Source: Micrococcales bacterium 72-143
GTDB lineage: Bacteria; Actinomycetota; Actinomycetes; Actinomycetales; Microbacteriaceae
Length of the DNA: 64,000 bases
Direction: 5' to 3'
NCBI GenBank assembly: GCA_001898835.1
Contig: MKVM01000001.1
Span: 124,001 to 188,000, forward strand
The translations under genes were made by a program, and so were the position numbers. This document shows, in pieces, positions 52,944-62,105 of this stretch (positions are counted from its first letter, which is position 1; each line of letters opens with the position of its first letter). The notes under the pieces were generated by a model, which worked only from the letters and a program-made list of their open reading frames with translations, made no database searches and was not told where the DNA came from.

Positions 52944-54422
52944 ATGACCAGTTGGGCCGATCGCCTGGGCGTGTTCGACCTCGAGACCACGGGCGTCGAC
53001 GTCGAGACCGCGCGGATCGTCACCGCCTGCATCGCCGTCATCGGAGCGGACGGGGAGGTGCTCGAGCGCTGGGACTGGCTCGCCGACCCGGAGGTCGAGA
53101 TCCCGGAGGCCGCATCGGCGGTGCACGGCATCACGACCGAGCGAGCCCGTGCGGAGGGGCGGCCCACCGGGCTCGTCGTCGCGGAGATCACCCAGACGCT
53201 GCGCACCCTGTTCGGCCTCGGCATCCCGGTGGTCGTCTACAACGCGCCCTACGACCTCTCCCTCCTCGACCGGGAGTGCCGCCGCAACGAGCTCGAACCG
53301 CTCGTCGAGCCCGCACCGGTGGTCGACCCGCTCGTGCTCGACAAGCAGGTCGACACCTACCGCAAGGGCAAGCGCACCCTGGAGGCCGCGGCCGCCCACT
53401 ACGGCGTCGCTCTCGACGACGCGCATGACGCGGGCGCGGATGCGATCGCCGCCGGCAGAGTGGCGCAGGCGCTCGTCGCCGCCCGGCCGGAGGAGCTCGA
53501 CATCCCCATCTCCGACCTGCACGGGCGGCAGGAGATCTGGTACGCCGAGCAGGCCCGCCGCTTCCAGGACTACATCCGCCGCCGCAAGGGCGACGAGAGC
53601 TTCACCGCGTCGACCGCGTGGCCGGTCAAGTACCCCGCGCATCCGGGTGCCTACCGCGACACGCAGCCGATCCCCCCGCTCGAGCCGCGCCTCGGGCGCG
53701 TCCCCGTGATCGACTTCAGCCGGCCGCTCGGGCTGCAGCTCGCGCCCGCTCCGGATGCGCCGCGCCCCATCGAGGCGGGCCCGCCGGACGCGCGGGAGGC
53801 GTACCCGGGTCTGGTGCCGACATCCGCGCCGCCGCTCCTCGACGAGCCGGCGGTCGAGGTCCAGGTCGAGGTCGTCGAATCCGTGGAGGTCGTCGAGCTC
53901 GTGGAGGTGGCCGAGCCGGAGCAGTCCCGCGACGACGCGGACACGCCCGATGTGCTCGAGGAGCCCGACACGGAGGTGCTGGAACGCACGGGTGGGCGGC
54001 CCGCGGTGCTGCGGATCGCGGCCGCGATCGTGACCGACGCCGACGGCCGCACCCTGCTCGTGCGCAAGGCGGGCACGAGGCACTTCATGCAGCCGGGCGG
54101 CAAGATCGAGGAGGGCGAGAGCGCGATCGAGACCCTCACGCGCGAGCTCGCCGAGGAGATCGGGGTCGAGCTCGACACCGCGACGGCGGAGTACCTGGGG
54201 CTGTTCCGCGCGGTCGCGGCGAACGAGGAGAACACCGTCGTGCTCGCGGCCGTGTTCGCCATGGTCGCCGAGGGCGAGGTCACGGCGTCCGGCGAGATCG
54301 AGGAGCTGCTGTGGGTCGACGACCCCGACCTCGACCTGGACGGCGTGGAGGTGGCGCCTCTCACGCTCGACGAGCTCCTGCCGCTGTGGGAGCGCCGCCG
54401 CGCCCAGGCCTTCGGCTTCTGA
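52944..54422 (+). CDS. Fusion of a DnaQ-like 3'-5' exonuclease and a NUDIX hydrolase
   Basis: 492 aa, one unbroken frame. Residues about 8-180 are a DEDDh exonuclease: VFDLETTG (Asp, Glu), YNAPYDLSLLD (Asp) and DAHDAGADA (His and Asp). Residues about 180-245 may extend this domain (FQDYIRRRKGD). A linker of about 110 residues, with a repetitive acidic VE-rich part (EVQVEVVESVEVVELVEV), leads to a complete NUDIX domain (about 355-490), with the box from Gly386 to the REL segment. The two domains could act on nucleic acid and on free or damaged nucleotides. The frame shows no internal stop or frameshift. Confidence 0.88.
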   Translation: MTSWADRLGVFDLETTGVDVETARIVTACIAVIGADGEVLERWDWLADPEVEIPEAASAVHGITTERARAEGRPTGLVVAEITQTLRTLFGLGIPVVVYNAPYDLSLLDRECRRNELEPLVEPAPVVDPLVLDKQVDTYRKGKRTLEAAAAHYGVALDDAHDAGADAIAAGRVAQALVAARPEELDIPISDLHGRQEIWYAEQARRFQDYIRRRKGDESFTASTAWPVKYPAHPGAYRDTQPIPPLEPRLGRVPVIDFSRPLGLQLAPAPDAPRPIEAGPPDAREAYPGLVPTSAPPLLDEPAVEVQVEVVESVEVVELVEVAEPEQSRDDADTPDVLEEPDTEVLERTGGRPAVLRIAAAIVTDADGRTLLVRKAGTRHFMQPGGKIEEGESAIETLTRELAEEIGVELDTATAEYLGLFRAVAANEENTVVLAAVFAMVAEGEVTASGEIEELLWVDDPDLDLDGVEVAPLTLDELLPLWERRRAQAFGF

Positions 54423-54459
54423 CGCTCACCTCCGACCGACGGCGGCCCCGCACATGCAG

Positions 54460-54487
54460 CAGGGCCCCGTCCGCGGACGGGGCCCTG
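54460..54487. terminator. Bidirectional hairpin between the fusion gene and rpmE2
   Basis: Perfect 13 bp stem, CAGGGCCCCGTCC and GGACGGGGCCCTG, with a 2 nt loop. It separates two convergent genes. Confidence 0.85.
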
Positions 54488-54507
54488 TGCGCAGGTGAAC
54501 CGGAGGC

Positions 54508-54756
54508 TTACTTGCCGAAGTTCTTGTAGCGCGTGTTGAACTTCTCGACGCGGCCGGCGCTGTCGAGGATGCGCTGCTTGCCCGTGTAGAACGGGTGCGA
54601 GGCCGACGAGATCTCGACGTCCACGACCGGGTAGGTCTCGCCGTCCAGCTCGATGGTCTTCTCGCTCGTGAGCGTCGAGCGGGTGAGGAAGGTCTCGCCG
54701 CTCGCCAGGTCGCGGAAGACGATCGCCTGGTAGTCGGGGTGGATGTCGGTCTTCAT
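54508..54756 (-). CDS. rpmE2: 50S ribosomal protein L31 type B
   Basis: 82 aa. The sequence [16 protein letters not shown] and [21 protein letters not shown] is the type B L31, without the zinc-binding CxxC of type A. Such forms replace the zinc-containing L31 under zinc limitation in many bacteria (family knowledge). Here it may be the only L31 or one of two; no Zur box is obvious upstream. ATG at 54756. It lies between a terminator and the ABC gene. Confidence 0.95.
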   Translation of the reverse strand: MKTDIHPDYQAIVFRDLASGETFLTRSTLTSEKTIELDGETYPVVDVEISSASHPFYTGKQRILDSAGRVEKFNTRYKNFGK

Positions 54757-54827
54757 GAGGTACCTCAGTCGGAAGTGGATGGGAAAGTTGGCAGGCCGAA
54801 GGGCCAGCTAGCAATTCTAGCAGACGG

Positions 54828-55619
54828 TCAGTTCCAGCGCGCACGGGCGGCGAAGCGTCCGTCCTCGCTCGTCGACACGACGAGCGGCAGATCGAACGCC
54901 TCCGAGAGGCGCTCCCCCGTGATGACCTCGGCGATGGGGCCGGCGGCCCGAACGCGGCCCTCGGCCAGCAGCAGCGCGTGGGTGAACCCCGCGGGGATCT
55001 CCTCGACGTGGTGGGTCACCATGACCATGGCGGGCGCGTCCGGAGTGGCCGCGTAGTCGCCGAGCAGCCGCACGAGCTCCTCGCGGGCGCCGAGGTCGAG
55101 GCTCGCGGCGGGCTCGTCGAGCAGCAGCAGCTCGGGGTCGGTCATCACGGCGCGGCCGATCTGCACGCGCTTCTGCTCGCCGTCGGAGAGCGTGCCGAAG
55201 AGCCGATCGCGCAGGCCGTCGAGGCGCCACTCGCGCATGACCCGCTCGGCGCGCCGCATGTCGACGTCCTCGTACTCCTCGTTCCAGCGTCCCGTCACCG
55301 CGTAGGCGGCGGTCAGCACGACGTCGTAGACCGTCTCGTCGCGTGGGATGCGGCGCGCCATCGCGGTCGAGGCGAGCCCGATGCGGGGGCGCAGGTCGAA
55401 GACGTCGACGCGGCCGAGCCGCTCGCCCAGCACCTGGGCGGTGCCGGAACTCGGATGCAGGTGGGCCGAGGCGAGGTTGAGGATCGTCGTCTTGCCCGCC
55501 CCGTTGGGGCCGAGGATCACCCAGCGCTCGTCGGACTCGACGGTCCAGTTGAGAGAATCGAGGATCGTGTTCCCGTCGCGGACGACCGAGACGTCCTCGA
55601 GCTCCAGCACCGGCACCAT
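54828..55619 (-). CDS. ABC transporter ATP-binding protein (orphan, YlmA/ModF-like)
   Basis: 263 aa ATPase. Walker A GPNGAGKTT, a signature FGTLSDGEQKRVQIG, Walker B LLLLDEPAASLD and the H-loop VTHHVEE. No membrane partner lies next to it. The type with a VILGPNGAGKTT start and ARRIPRDETVYDVVL loop is often found alone. It probably works with a permease encoded elsewhere or is non-transport. Starts 12 nt after glgA, likely in the same transcript. Confidence 0.88.
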   Translation of the reverse strand: MVPVLELEDVSVVRDGNTILDSLNWTVESDERWVILGPNGAGKTTILNLASAHLHPSSGTAQVLGERLGRVDVFDLRPRIGLASTAMARRIPRDETVYDVVLTAAYAVTGRWNEEYEDVDMRRAERVMREWRLDGLRDRLFGTLSDGEQKRVQIGRAVMTDPELLLLDEPAASLDLGAREELVRLLGDYAATPDAPAMVMVTHHVEEIPAGFTHALLLAEGRVRAAGPIAEVITGERLSEAFDLPLVVSTSEDGRFAARARWN

Positions 55620-55631
55620 GATCCCCCCAGC

Positions 55632-56849
55632 CTAGTCGCCGTCGGAGGCGCCCGTGCCCTCCTCGGGGGGCAGCAGGCTCGCGTAGACGGCGCGCGTGCG
55701 CTCGGCGATGCTCGCCCAGCTGAACTCGGCCTCCGCGCGCAGGCGGCCGGCCTCCCCCATGAGCCGGGCGGTGGCGGGGTCGGCCAGCACCTCGGTCAGT
55801 ATCGCCGCGAGGTCGGAGACGAACCGCTCGGGGTCGACGGGCGTGCCCGTCCCGTCGTCGGCCTGCTCGATCGGCACGAGACGCCCGGTGAGCCCGTCGG
55901 CGACGACCTCGGGGATGCCGCCCGTCGCCGTGCCGACGACGGGCAGACCGCACGCCATCGCCTCGAGGTTCACGATGCCGAGAGGCTCGTAGACGGAGGG
56001 GCACACGAACACCGTCCCGGCCGTGAGCACGGCGGCGAGCTCGCGCTGCGGCAGCATCTCCTCGATCCAGACGACGCCCTCGCGCTCCTCCTGCAGCACG
56101 CGCACGCCCTCCTGCACCTCCGCCATGATCTCGGGCGTGTCGGGTGCCCCCGCGCACAGCACGAGCTGCACGTCCGGTTCGAGCCGCCGAGCGGCCGCGA
56201 GCAGGTACGGCAGCCCCTTCTGCCGGGTGATGCGTCCGACGAAGACGACGCTGCGACGCCCGGGGTCGATCCCGAAGCGCTCGAGCACGGCCGCGTCCTC
56301 GGTGGGGGCCCATCGCTCGAGGTCGATGCCGTTGTGCACGACGTGCACGCGCGCGGGGTCGATGCCGGGATAGCAGCGCAGGATGTCGGCGCGCATGCCG
56401 GCGCTCACGGCGATCACCGCATCCGCCGCCTCGAACGCCGTCTTCTCGATCCAGCTCGACACGCGGTAGCCGCCGCCGAGCTGCTCGGCCTTCCAGGGGC
56501 GCAGCGGCTCGAGCGAGTGCGCGGTCACGACGTGCGGGATGCCGTGCAGCAGCTTCGCGAGGTGGCCGGCGGCGTTCGCGTACCAGGTGTGCGAGTGCAC
56601 GAGATCGGCACCCGCGACGTCCTCGGCCATCTGCAGGTCGACGCCGAGAGTCGCGAGAGCGGGGTTGGCCGAGGTGAGCTGCGGCGGTACGAGGTATGCG
56701 TAGGTGTGCGGCTCGTCGCGCGGCAGTCCGAAGCAGCGCACGACGACGTCGACGTCGCGCCGGAGCGCCGCGACGAGCTCGGCGACGTGCACGCCGGCAC
56801 CCCCGTAGACCTCGGGCGGATACTCACGGCTCAGAACATCGACTCGCAT
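55632..56849 (-). CDS. glgA: Glycogen synthase, actinobacterial GT4 type (GlgA/GlgM)
   Basis: 405 aa glycosyltransferase with MRVDVLSREYPPEVYGGAG, HSHTWYANAAGHLAKLLHG, GRITRQKGLPYLLAAARRL and SVYEPLGIVNLEAMACGLPV (Ex7E). It transfers glucose from ADP-glucose. In mycobacteria this enzyme type (GlgM) makes maltose-1-phosphate for the GlgE route; sequence alone does not tell the two apart. The divergent glgC makes its donor. ATG at 56849, TAGCGT -10 8 nt upstream. Confidence 0.9.
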   Translation of the reverse strand: MRVDVLSREYPPEVYGGAGVHVAELVAALRRDVDVVVRCFGLPRDEPHTYAYLVPPQLTSANPALATLGVDLQMAEDVAGADLVHSHTWYANAAGHLAKLLHGIPHVVTAHSLEPLRPWKAEQLGGGYRVSSWIEKTAFEAADAVIAVSAGMRADILRCYPGIDPARVHVVHNGIDLERWAPTEDAAVLERFGIDPGRRSVVFVGRITRQKGLPYLLAAARRLEPDVQLVLCAGAPDTPEIMAEVQEGVRVLQEEREGVVWIEEMLPQRELAAVLTAGTVFVCPSVYEPLGIVNLEAMACGLPVVGTATGGIPEVVADGLTGRLVPIEQADDGTGTPVDPERFVSDLAAILTEVLADPATARLMGEAGRLRAEAEFSWASIAERTRAVYASLLPPEEGTGASDGD

Positions 56850-56857
56850 GCCTGTCG

Positions 56858-56890
56858 ACGCTAGTACACCCCCGCACCCTGTCCTAGGGT
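56858..56890. promoter_or_regulatory. Back-to-back -10 elements of glgA and glgC
   Basis: TAGCGT for glgA (56858-56863, minus) and TAGGGT for glgC (56885-56890, plus), 21 nt apart. The start codons are only 47 nt apart. Their -35 regions must overlap the opposite unit, so expression is probably coordinated. Confidence 0.5.
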
Positions 56891-56896
56891 GATGCC

Positions 56897-58138
56897 ATGG
56901 CAGCACCGCCCAAGGTCTTCGGCATCGTCCTCGCCGGTGGGGAGGGGAAGCGGCTGATGCCGCTGACCGCCGACCGCGCCAAACCCGCGGTGCCGTTCGC
57001 GGGGGGCTACCGGCTCATCGACTTCGCGCTGTCCAACCTCATCAACTCGGGGCTGCGGCAGATCGTCGTGCTCACCCAGTACAAGTCGCACTCGCTCGAC
57101 CGGCACGTCTCGCAGACCTGGCGGCTGTCGGGGATGCTCGGCGCCTACGTCGCGTCCGTCCCGGCGCAGCAGCGGCTCGGCAAGCGCTGGTTCTCGGGCT
57201 CGGCCGACGCGATCCTGCAGAGTCTCAACCTCATCCGGGACGAGAAGCCGGACATCGTCGTCGTGGTCGGGGCCGACCACGTGTACCGCATGGACTTCAG
57301 CCAGATGATCCAGGCGCACATCGCCTCCGGCCAGGGCGTCACGGTCGCCGCCATCCGTCAGCCGATCGCGCTCGCCGACCAGTTCGGCGTGATCGAGCTG
57401 GACGAGAGCGACCCCACCCGGATCGCCGCCTTCCGCGAGAAGCCGAAGGACGCCACGGGTCTCGCCGACTCCCCCGGCGAGATCCTCGCCTCGATGGGCA
57501 ACTACGTGTTCGACGCCGACGTGCTCATCGACGCCGTGCAGCGCGACGGCGCGCGCGCCGACTCCAACCACGACATGGGCGGCGACATCGTGCCCGACTT
57601 CGTGGCGCGCGGGCAGGCCGCCGTCTACGACCTCAACCAGAACGAGGTGCCGGGCGCGACCGACCGCGACCGCTTCTACTGGCGTGACGTGGGAACGATC
57701 GACTCCTTCTTCGAGGCGCACCAGGATCTCATCGCGGCGCTGCCGGTCTTCAACCTGTACAACCAGGCCTGGCCGATCTACAGCCAGCAGCTCAACTCGC
57801 CGCCCGCGAAGTTCGTGCGCGACGGCAAGAACACCGTCGGCACGGCGATCGACTCGATCGTGTCGCTCGGATGCGTCGTGTCGGGCGGGCACCTCGAGCG
57901 CTCGGTGCTGGGTCCCTGGGTGACGATCGCATCCGGTGCCCACGTGACCGACTCGGTGGTGTTCGAGCGGGTCGAGATCGGCGCGAACGCCACGGTGCAG
58001 CGCGCTATCCTCGACAAGGACGTCGTCGTCGCACCCGGGGCCACCGTGGGGGTCGATCACGACGCCGACCGCAACCGCGGATACACGGTGACCGAGTCGG
58101 GCATCACGGTCGTCGGCAAGGGCGTCCGCGTCGACTGA
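56897..58138 (+). CDS. glgC: Glucose-1-phosphate adenylyltransferase
   Basis: 413 aa. Makes ADP-glucose from glucose-1-phosphate and ATP, the committed step of glycogen synthesis. The nucleotide-binding [31 protein letters not shown] and a C-terminal left-handed beta-helix (about 300-413; [20 protein letters not shown]) are plain. ATG at 56897 lies 6 nt after TAGGGT. The neighbours glgA (divergent) and treS make a sugar-storage cluster. Confidence 0.95.
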   Translation: MAAPPKVFGIVLAGGEGKRLMPLTADRAKPAVPFAGGYRLIDFALSNLINSGLRQIVVLTQYKSHSLDRHVSQTWRLSGMLGAYVASVPAQQRLGKRWFSGSADAILQSLNLIRDEKPDIVVVVGADHVYRMDFSQMIQAHIASGQGVTVAAIRQPIALADQFGVIELDESDPTRIAAFREKPKDATGLADSPGEILASMGNYVFDADVLIDAVQRDGARADSNHDMGGDIVPDFVARGQAAVYDLNQNEVPGATDRDRFYWRDVGTIDSFFEAHQDLIAALPVFNLYNQAWPIYSQQLNSPPAKFVRDGKNTVGTAIDSIVSLGCVVSGGHLERSVLGPWVTIASGAHVTDSVVFERVEIGANATVQRAILDKDVVVAPGATVGVDHDADRNRGYTVTESGITVVGKGVRVD

Positions 58139-58182
58139 CGCTCCGCCCCCACCCCACGCACCCGAAGGACCTCCCCCGCGCC

Positions 58183-58821
58183 ATGGCTCGCTTCCTCGTC
58201 GTGCTCGATGTCGACTCCACCCTCATCGAGGACGAGGTGATCGAGCTGCTCGCCGAGGCGGCGGGGTCGCTCGACGCCGTGGCCGAGGTCACCTTCCGCG
58301 CCATGAACGGCGAGCTCGACTTCGCAGAGAGCCTGCGGGAGCGGGTGGCGACGCTCGCGGGGCTTCCGGACTCGGTGTTCGCGGAGGTCGGGACGCGCGT
58401 CACCGTCACGCGCGGCGTGCCGGAGATGATCACCGCCGTGCACGCCGCCGGGGGGCAGGTGGCGGTGGTGTCGGGAGGCTTCCACGAGATCATCGACCCG
58501 CTCGCGGAGCGTCTCGGACTCGACCACTGGCGTGCGAACCGGCTCGAGGTGGCCGACGGTGTGCTCACGGGCCGCGTCATCCCCCCGATCGTGGACGCCG
58601 CCGCGAAGGCGGAGGCGCTCCAGGAGTGGGCGGACGCCGCGGGCGTCCCGATCGCGCAGACCCTCGCGGTGGGCGATGGCGCCAACGACCTGCCGATGAT
58701 GGCTCTCGCGGGCCTCTCGGTGGGCTTCGACGCGAAGGCGCCCGTGCGGGATGTCGCCGACGTGCTGCTCGACGACCGCGACCTCTCGATGCTGCTGTCC
58801 CTCATGGGGCTGGGGCGCTGA
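58183..58821 (+). CDS. serB: Phosphoserine phosphatase
   Basis: 212 aa HAD phosphatase of the SerB type. DVDSTLIEDEVIELLAE (motif I, with Asp nucleophile), VVSGGFHE (motif II), and GDGANDLPMMALAG (motif IV). It releases serine from phosphoserine as the last step of serine synthesis. The short form lacks the N-terminal ACT domains. ATG 58183, 44 nt after glgC, probably in the same mRNA. Confidence 0.9.
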   Translation: MARFLVVLDVDSTLIEDEVIELLAEAAGSLDAVAEVTFRAMNGELDFAESLRERVATLAGLPDSVFAEVGTRVTVTRGVPEMITAVHAAGGQVAVVSGGFHEIIDPLAERLGLDHWRANRLEVADGVLTGRVIPPIVDAAAKAEALQEWADAAGVPIAQTLAVGDGANDLPMMALAGLSVGFDAKAPVRDVADVLLDDRDLSMLLSLMGLGR

Positions 58822-58842
58822 TCCCCGGTCATTTCCCGATCC

Positions 58843-58872
58843 TTGACTCCCGAACGGGGGTGTCAGTACTGT
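58843..58872 (+). promoter_or_regulatory. Promoter of the GH81 gene
   Basis: -35 TTGACT (58843-58848), 18 nt spacer, -10 TACTGT (58867-58872). Unlike most genes here it is followed by a long leader of about 90 nt containing an operator. Confidence 0.65.
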
Positions 58873-58884
58873 CGCGCGTGAAGA

Positions 58885-58900
58885 AGTGACACGAGTCACT
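58885..58900. promoter_or_regulatory. Candidate LacI-family operator downstream of the GH81 promoter
   Basis: AGTGAC-ACGA-GTCACT: perfect 6 bp arms around 4 nt, 12 nt after the -10, so a bound repressor would block elongation or initiation. The LacI gene at the far end of the cluster is its likely partner. Confidence 0.6.
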
Positions 58901-58971
58901 ATGTCCGTCGCGACGGGGCGGCGGCCGTCCGGGTCGATGCGGATCCGGGCGTCTCGAGAACGGAGTCCTCA

Positions 58972-61900
58972 GTGTCCGGTCAGTCAGAGAATCTCGAAGC
59001 GGGGGCGTCGCCGATCGGCGCCAGGCCCCGCGCGGTCCGTGCCCTGGCACTCGCCGCCCTCGCCGCGCTCCTCGCGTCGGCGCTCCAGGCGGTTGTGCTG
59101 CCGGTGCCCGGGGCATCCGCGGTCACCGTCGGTGCGGGCAGCTACGCGGAGGGCACGCCCGCGGGCGGCGCCGCGCCGCAGGACTGCGCGGGCGGCGTCA
59201 TGAACCCGCGGTCCCGCACGACGGCGAACTTCCCCGCGGGCGCGGTGCCCACCAACGACTGGTGGACCTCGCTGCTGTGGAACAAGGTGAACTGCACCGA
59301 CGAGTCCGCCAACCTCATGGCGCATCCGCTCGCCTTCCACTCCTTCACCAACGGGCTCGGGGTGAGCTATCCCACCAACGCGGCGATCTCGGGCACCTCG
59401 ACGGGCGTCTCCGAGTACCACTACAACTACGCGGAGGACTTCCGCATCGGCATCGCGGGGCTCAGCGCCGCGGGAAAGGTCGACGACTACAGCGACTGGA
59501 CCGTGACCGAGCTCTGGGCGAGCGGCGGCACGAGCCTGCGGGCCACGATCGGCCACGGGCTGCCTTTCGTGTACGGCACCAAGACCGGGGGCGATGTGCG
59601 GCTCACGCTCACCGCACCCCCGGCGGTGTGGCGCAACTCGGGCGGCGCGATCGGCTTCACCGTCAACGGGCACGACTACGCCGCGTTCGGGCCGAGCGGA
59701 TCGAGCTGGAACGTCTCCGGCACGACGATCGGCTCCTCGCTCGCGGGCGGCGCCTTCTTCTCCGTCGCGGTGCTGCCGACGAGCAGCAACGACACGGCGC
59801 GGGGCGCGGCGCTCGACGCCTACGCGCCCTACGCGCACAACCACGTGACGGGCACACGGGTGTCGTGGTCGTACAACGAGTCGACCGCGAAGCTCACCGC
59901 GAGCTACGCGTTCACGACCGTCGCCAAGCAGGGCGGCGGCGCGAACGGCACCGTCTTCGCGCTCTACCCGCACCAGCGCGACGCGCTCAGCGGGACCACG
60001 CCGAGCGCCTACTCCTACATGTCGCCGCGCGGACCGATGCGCGTCGTCATCGGATCGAGCCAGTTCCAGACCGTGTCGACCTTCAACGGCGTGCTCCCGC
60101 AGCTCGCGAACACCGGCTTCGCATCCGGCAGCGCCGACCTCTCGCAGCTCTCCGGCTACGTCGACCAGGTCGCGAGCGGCGACCCGTTCGCCGGCTTCGG
60201 CGAGGACACCTATTGGACCGGCAAGGCGCTCGGGCGGGCCACGCAGGTCATCCAGCTCGCGAACCTCACCGGAAAGACCGCCGCGCGCGACTCCTTGATC
60301 GGCGCGGTGCGCACCCGGCTCACGGATTGGATGACAGCCTCCCCCGGTGAGACCCAGCGACTGTTCTCCTACAACCCGAGCTGGGGCACGCTCATCGGCT
60401 ACCCCGCGTCGTACGGCTCCGACACGGAGCTCAACGACCACCACTTCCACTACGGCTACTACGTCGTGGCGGCAGCCACCGTGGCGCAGTTCGACCCCGC
60501 GTGGGCCGCGAACTCCGCCTACGGCGGGATGGTGAACACGATCATCAAGGACGCCGCCAACTGGGATCGTGCCGACACGCGCTTCCCGTTCCTGCGCGAC
60601 TTCGACATCTATGCGGGTCACGATTGGGCCTCCGGTCACGGCTCCTTCGGTGCCGGCAACAACCAGGAGTCGTCGTCGGAGGGGATGAACTTCGCCGCGG
60701 GCCTCATCCTGTGGGGCCAGGCGACGGGCAACACGACGGTGCGCGACCTCGGCATCTACCTGTACACGACGCAGGCGTCGGCGATCCACAACTACTGGTT
60801 CGACACCGACGACGAGGCGTTCCCCGCCGCATTCGGCCACTCGACGGTCGGCATGGTGTGGGGTGACGGCGGCGCGTACGCGACGTGGTTCAGCGCGGAG
60901 CCGGAGATGATCCAGGGCATCAACCTGCTGCCGAGCACCGCCGGGCACCTCTACCTCGGCTACGACCCGGCCTACATCGGCCGCAATCTCATCGAGTTGC
61001 AGACGAACAACGGAGGGCCGGCGACGGTCTGGCAGGACATCATCTGGGAGTTCCAGGCGCTTGCCGACGCTCCGACGGCACTCGGGCAGTTCCGCGCGCA
61101 GGCGGGGTCGTACGCCGTGGAGGAGGGCGAGTCCCGGGCGCACACCTTCTACTGGCTGAAGAACCTCTCCGCGGTCGGCACCGTCGACCGCTCCGTGACG
61201 GCGGACACCCCGCTCTACGCGGTGTTCACGAAGAACGGAGTGCGCAACCACCAGGCCGCGAACATGTCGGGGTCCGCCATCACGGTGCACTTCTCCGACG
61301 GCGTCGCACTGAACGTCCCGGCGCGTTCCGTGGCATCGTCGAGCGGCGGATCGACCGGCGGCGACACGACGGCGCCGTCCGTCCCGGCGGGGCTCACGGC
61401 ATCCGGGACCACCTCGAGCTCCACCCAGCTGTCCTGGACGGCGTCGACCGACAACGTCGGCGTCACCGGGTACGAGGTGCTCTCGGGCGGCGGTGTCATC
61501 GGAACGGTGAACGGCACCACGGCGTCGGTGACCGGGCTCGCGGCGTCCACGAGCTACACCTTCGCGGTGCGCGCGTTCGATGCGGCGGGCAACCGCTCGG
61601 GCGCGAGCTCGACGGTGACGGTGACGACCAGCGGCGGCGGGGGCTCCGGCGGCACCGTCGACGCGACCTCCCGCATCGAGGCGGAGTCGTACAGCGGGAT
61701 GTCGGGCGTGCAGACGGAGGCGACCTCGGACACCGGGGGCGGCCAGAACGTCGGCTGGATCGGCAACGGCGACCACCTGCGCTTCGACGGCGTCGACTTC
61801 GGGAGCACCGCGCGCACGCAGTTCACCGCGCGGGTCGCGTCCGGGGCGGGTGCCGGGGTCAGCGGGCTCGTCACGGTGCGCCTCGACGGCCTCACCTCGG

Positions 61901-62064
61901 CCCCGATCGGGAGCTTCGCGATCGGCAGCACGGGAGGCTGGCAGAACTGGCAGAGCGTGCCCGCCAACATCCAGGGCACGACGGGAGTGCACACCGTGTA
62001 TCTGACGTTCGAGTCCGGACAGCCGGCCGACTACGTCAACCTCAACTGGTTCACCTTCTCGTGA
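58972..62064 (+). CDS. Secreted endo-beta-1,3-glucanase: GH81 + Fn3 + CBM6
   Basis: 1030 aa. A signal peptide (about 1-49, a long basic N-region then [20 protein letters not shown]) is followed by a GH81 domain (about 70-770). Catalytic landmarks: Asp489 in [10 protein letters not shown] and Glu566/Glu570 in [15 protein letters not shown] fibronectin type III domain (about 800-890; [26 protein letters not shown]) and a CBM6-type module (about 900-1030; [24 protein letters not shown]) follow. It would degrade fungal or algal beta-1,3-glucans such as laminarin. GTG at 58972 with CGGAG ahead. Regulated by the promoter and operator upstream. Confidence 0.94.
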   Translation: MSGQSENLEAGASPIGARPRAVRALALAALAALLASALQAVVLPVPGASAVTVGAGSYAEGTPAGGAAPQDCAGGVMNPRSRTTANFPAGAVPTNDWWTSLLWNKVNCTDESANLMAHPLAFHSFTNGLGVSYPTNAAISGTSTGVSEYHYNYAEDFRIGIAGLSAAGKVDDYSDWTVTELWASGGTSLRATIGHGLPFVYGTKTGGDVRLTLTAPPAVWRNSGGAIGFTVNGHDYAAFGPSGSSWNVSGTTIGSSLAGGAFFSVAVLPTSSNDTARGAALDAYAPYAHNHVTGTRVSWSYNESTAKLTASYAFTTVAKQGGGANGTVFALYPHQRDALSGTTPSAYSYMSPRGPMRVVIGSSQFQTVSTFNGVLPQLANTGFASGSADLSQLSGYVDQVASGDPFAGFGEDTYWTGKALGRATQVIQLANLTGKTAARDSLIGAVRTRLTDWMTASPGETQRLFSYNPSWGTLIGYPASYGSDTELNDHHFHYGYYVVAAATVAQFDPAWAANSAYGGMVNTIIKDAANWDRADTRFPFLRDFDIYAGHDWASGHGSFGAGNNQESSSEGMNFAAGLILWGQATGNTTVRDLGIYLYTTQASAIHNYWFDTDDEAFPAAFGHSTVGMVWGDGGAYATWFSAEPEMIQGINLLPSTAGHLYLGYDPAYIGRNLIELQTNNGGPATVWQDIIWEFQALADAPTALGQFRAQAGSYAVEEGESRAHTFYWLKNLSAVGTVDRSVTADTPLYAVFTKNGVRNHQAANMSGSAITVHFSDGVALNVPARSVASSSGGSTGGDTTAPSVPAGLTASGTTSSSTQLSWTASTDNVGVTGYEVLSGGGVIGTVNGTTASVTGLAASTSYTFAVRAFDAAGNRSGASSTVTVTTSGGGGSGGTVDATSRIEAESYSGMSGVQTEATSDTGGGQNVGWIGNGDHLRFDGVDFGSTARTQFTARVASGAGAGVSGLVTVRLDGLTSAPIGSFAIGSTGGWQNWQSVPANIQGTTGVHTVYLTFESGQPADYVNLNWFTFS

Positions 62065-62070
62065 GCCGCG

Positions 62071-62098
62071 GGTGCCCCCGGCGCGAGCCGGGGGCACC
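62071..62098. terminator. Bidirectional hairpin between the glucanase and LacI genes
   Basis: Perfect 12 bp stem, GGTGCCCCCGGC and GCCGGGGGCACC, with loop GCGA. Located between the two convergent stops. Confidence 0.85.
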
Positions 62099-62105
62099 TC
62101 GTTGC

